Part shown: piece by piece, positions 63,294-64,000 of the stretch
Layout: every line of letters starts with the position of its first letter
How positions within the stretch are numbered: the stretch's first letter is position 1
Assembly: GCF_900128975.1 (NCBI RefSeq)
Contig: NZ_FQVC01000015.1
Location: forward strand, 22,750-86,749
Source: Devosia limi DSM 17137
GTDB taxonomy: Bacteria > Pseudomonadota > Alphaproteobacteria > Rhizobiales > Devosiaceae
DNA: 64,000 nucleotides
Direction of reading: 5' to 3'
The notes under the pieces: generated by a model
Told to the model about the DNA's origin: nothing
Databases searched by the model: none
The model's input: the letters and a program-made list of their open reading frames with translations, nothing else
Translations under genes and position numbers: made by a program

Positions 63294-64000
63294 CTAAAGG
63301 GGAAATTGAGCTGGATCGATATCGCCGCCAAGCCGGGCGATGCGCAGCATATTGGTGGCGCCTGGGGTGCCGAGCGGGATGCCGGCGGTGATGGCGATGC
63401 GGTCGCCGGGGCGGGCGAAGCCTTCCTGATAGGCGATGACGCAGGCGCGATCGACCATGTCTTCCAGCGAGACGGCATCTTCGGTCTGCACGCAATGGAC
63501 GCCCCAGACCACCGACATGCGGCGGATGGTGCGCTGGTTGGGCGAGAGCACGATGATGGGCTTGCTCGGCCGCTCGCGGGCGGCGCGGATGCCGGTCGAG
63601 CCCGACGAGGTATAGGTGACGATGGCAGCCAGATCGAGGGTTTCGGCAACCTGGCGGGTCGCTGCCGAGATGGCGTCGGCCGCTGTGGCTTCCGGCTCGG
63701 TCTGGGCGGCGCGGATGATGCCGCGATAATTGGCGTCGCCTTCGACGGCAATGGCCACCTTGTTCATGGTCGAGACCGCTTCGACCGGATACTGGCCGGA
63801 GGCGCTTTCGGCCGAGAGCATCACCGCATCGGCGCCTTCGAACACGGCGATCGACACGTCCGAGACTTCGGCGCGGGTCGGCACCGGCGAGGTGATCATC
63901 GATTCCAGCATCTGGGTGGCCACGACCACCGGCTTGCCATAGCGGCGGGCCATGCGGATCATGCGCTTCTGCAGGCCCGGCACGGTTTCCAGCGGCAGTT
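63294..64000 (-). CDS. pyk: Pyruvate kinase (C-terminal part)
   Basis: Glycolytic enzyme making pyruvate and ATP from phosphoenolpyruvate. The window holds about 235 C-terminal residues; the N-terminus lies beyond the right edge. Visible are [36 protein letters not shown] (barrel end) and the C-terminal domain with [20 protein letters not shown]. Ends [10 protein letters not shown]. Confidence 0.93.
   Translation of the reverse strand, partial: LPLETVPGLQKRMIRMARRYGKPVVVATQMLESMITSPVPTRAEVSDVSIAVFEGADAVMLSAESASGQYPVEAVSTMNKVAIAVEGDANYRGIIRAAQTEPEATAADAISAATRQVAETLDLAAIVTYTSSGSTGIRAARERPSKPIIVLSPNQRTIRRMSVVWGVHCVQTEDAVSLEDMVDRACVIAYQEGFARPGDRIAITAGIPLGTPGATNMLRIARLGGDIDPAQFPL

Overview
The window looks like the chromosome of a high-GC alphaproteobacterium of the Hyphomicrobiales, most like Devosia or a relative. 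This is inferred from gene style (TRAP transporter, Omp25/31-like porin, SPASM-free sugar ABC systems, a threonine dehydrogenase subclass without structural-zinc cysteines, host-attachment family protein) and not from a marker gene.

Bases 1-21331 and 62463-64000 are ordinary chromosome. Left part: a TRAP/IclR/DapA-like sugar-acid locus with three matching candidate IclR sites; an outer-membrane barrel; a glycosyltransferase; tRNA-Leu(CAA); AzlCD exporter; MATE exporter; HxlR, DJ-1 and WYL regulators and enzymes; a D,D-carboxypeptidase; TusA and a CAP lipoprotein; an XRE/cupin regulator with kbl-tdh for threonine breakdown; a four-gene arsenic operon (arsR, thioredoxin-type arsC, acr3, glutaredoxin-type arsC); a small cytochrome c, a host-attachment-family protein and an SDR. 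Right part: a histidine phosphatase and the C-terminal part of pyruvate kinase.

Bases 21332-62420 are a 41-kb integrated island. It sits in tRNA-Arg(CCT): a 42-bp perfect direct repeat covers the anticodon loop and the whole 5' half of the tRNA (21332-21373 and 62421-62462), and a 433-residue tyrosine integrase lies just inside the right end. The intact tRNA is at the left, and its 5' half and promoter region now come from the island. No conjugation, replication or phage structural genes were seen, so it is an integrative island, probably not self-transmissible.

Inside the island: (1) a left-end cluster with an XRE regulator and paired palindromes, HNH and PLD-family nucleases and decayed genes (21.6-26.3 kb); (2) an alpha-galactoside operon under an AraC regulator (26.7-35.7 kb); (3) a LysR-linked operon of a BMP-type ABC importer plus DUF1116, amidase, DUF2237, Asp/Glu-racemase-like and hydantoinase genes, converging on a Rieske oxygenase, [3Fe-4S] ferredoxin, reductase and unknown gene, which together look like a pathway for a nitrogen-containing cyclic compound (36.2-50.9 kb); (4) a decayed mcrC and a frameshifted IS110-family element (51.3-53.3 kb); (5) the most interesting stretch, 53.5-60.6 kb.

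In 53.5-60.6 kb a 189-residue, catalytic-domain-only tyrosine recombinase is followed by cargo, and the 3' end of that same recombinase gene recurs three more times in the same orientation (54730-54880, 56041-56191, 59449-59585), separating further cargo: an unknown protein, two small secreted proteins, a SIR2-STAND-TPR protein with a cold-shock-like C-terminus, and a DUF4917/SIR2-like protein. This has the layout of a recombinase followed by cassettes, with the recombinase 3' end as the repeated boundary, and at least the last two cargoes resemble anti-phage NADase systems. Whether this is active cassette capture or a pile of old insertions cannot be told from one sequence.
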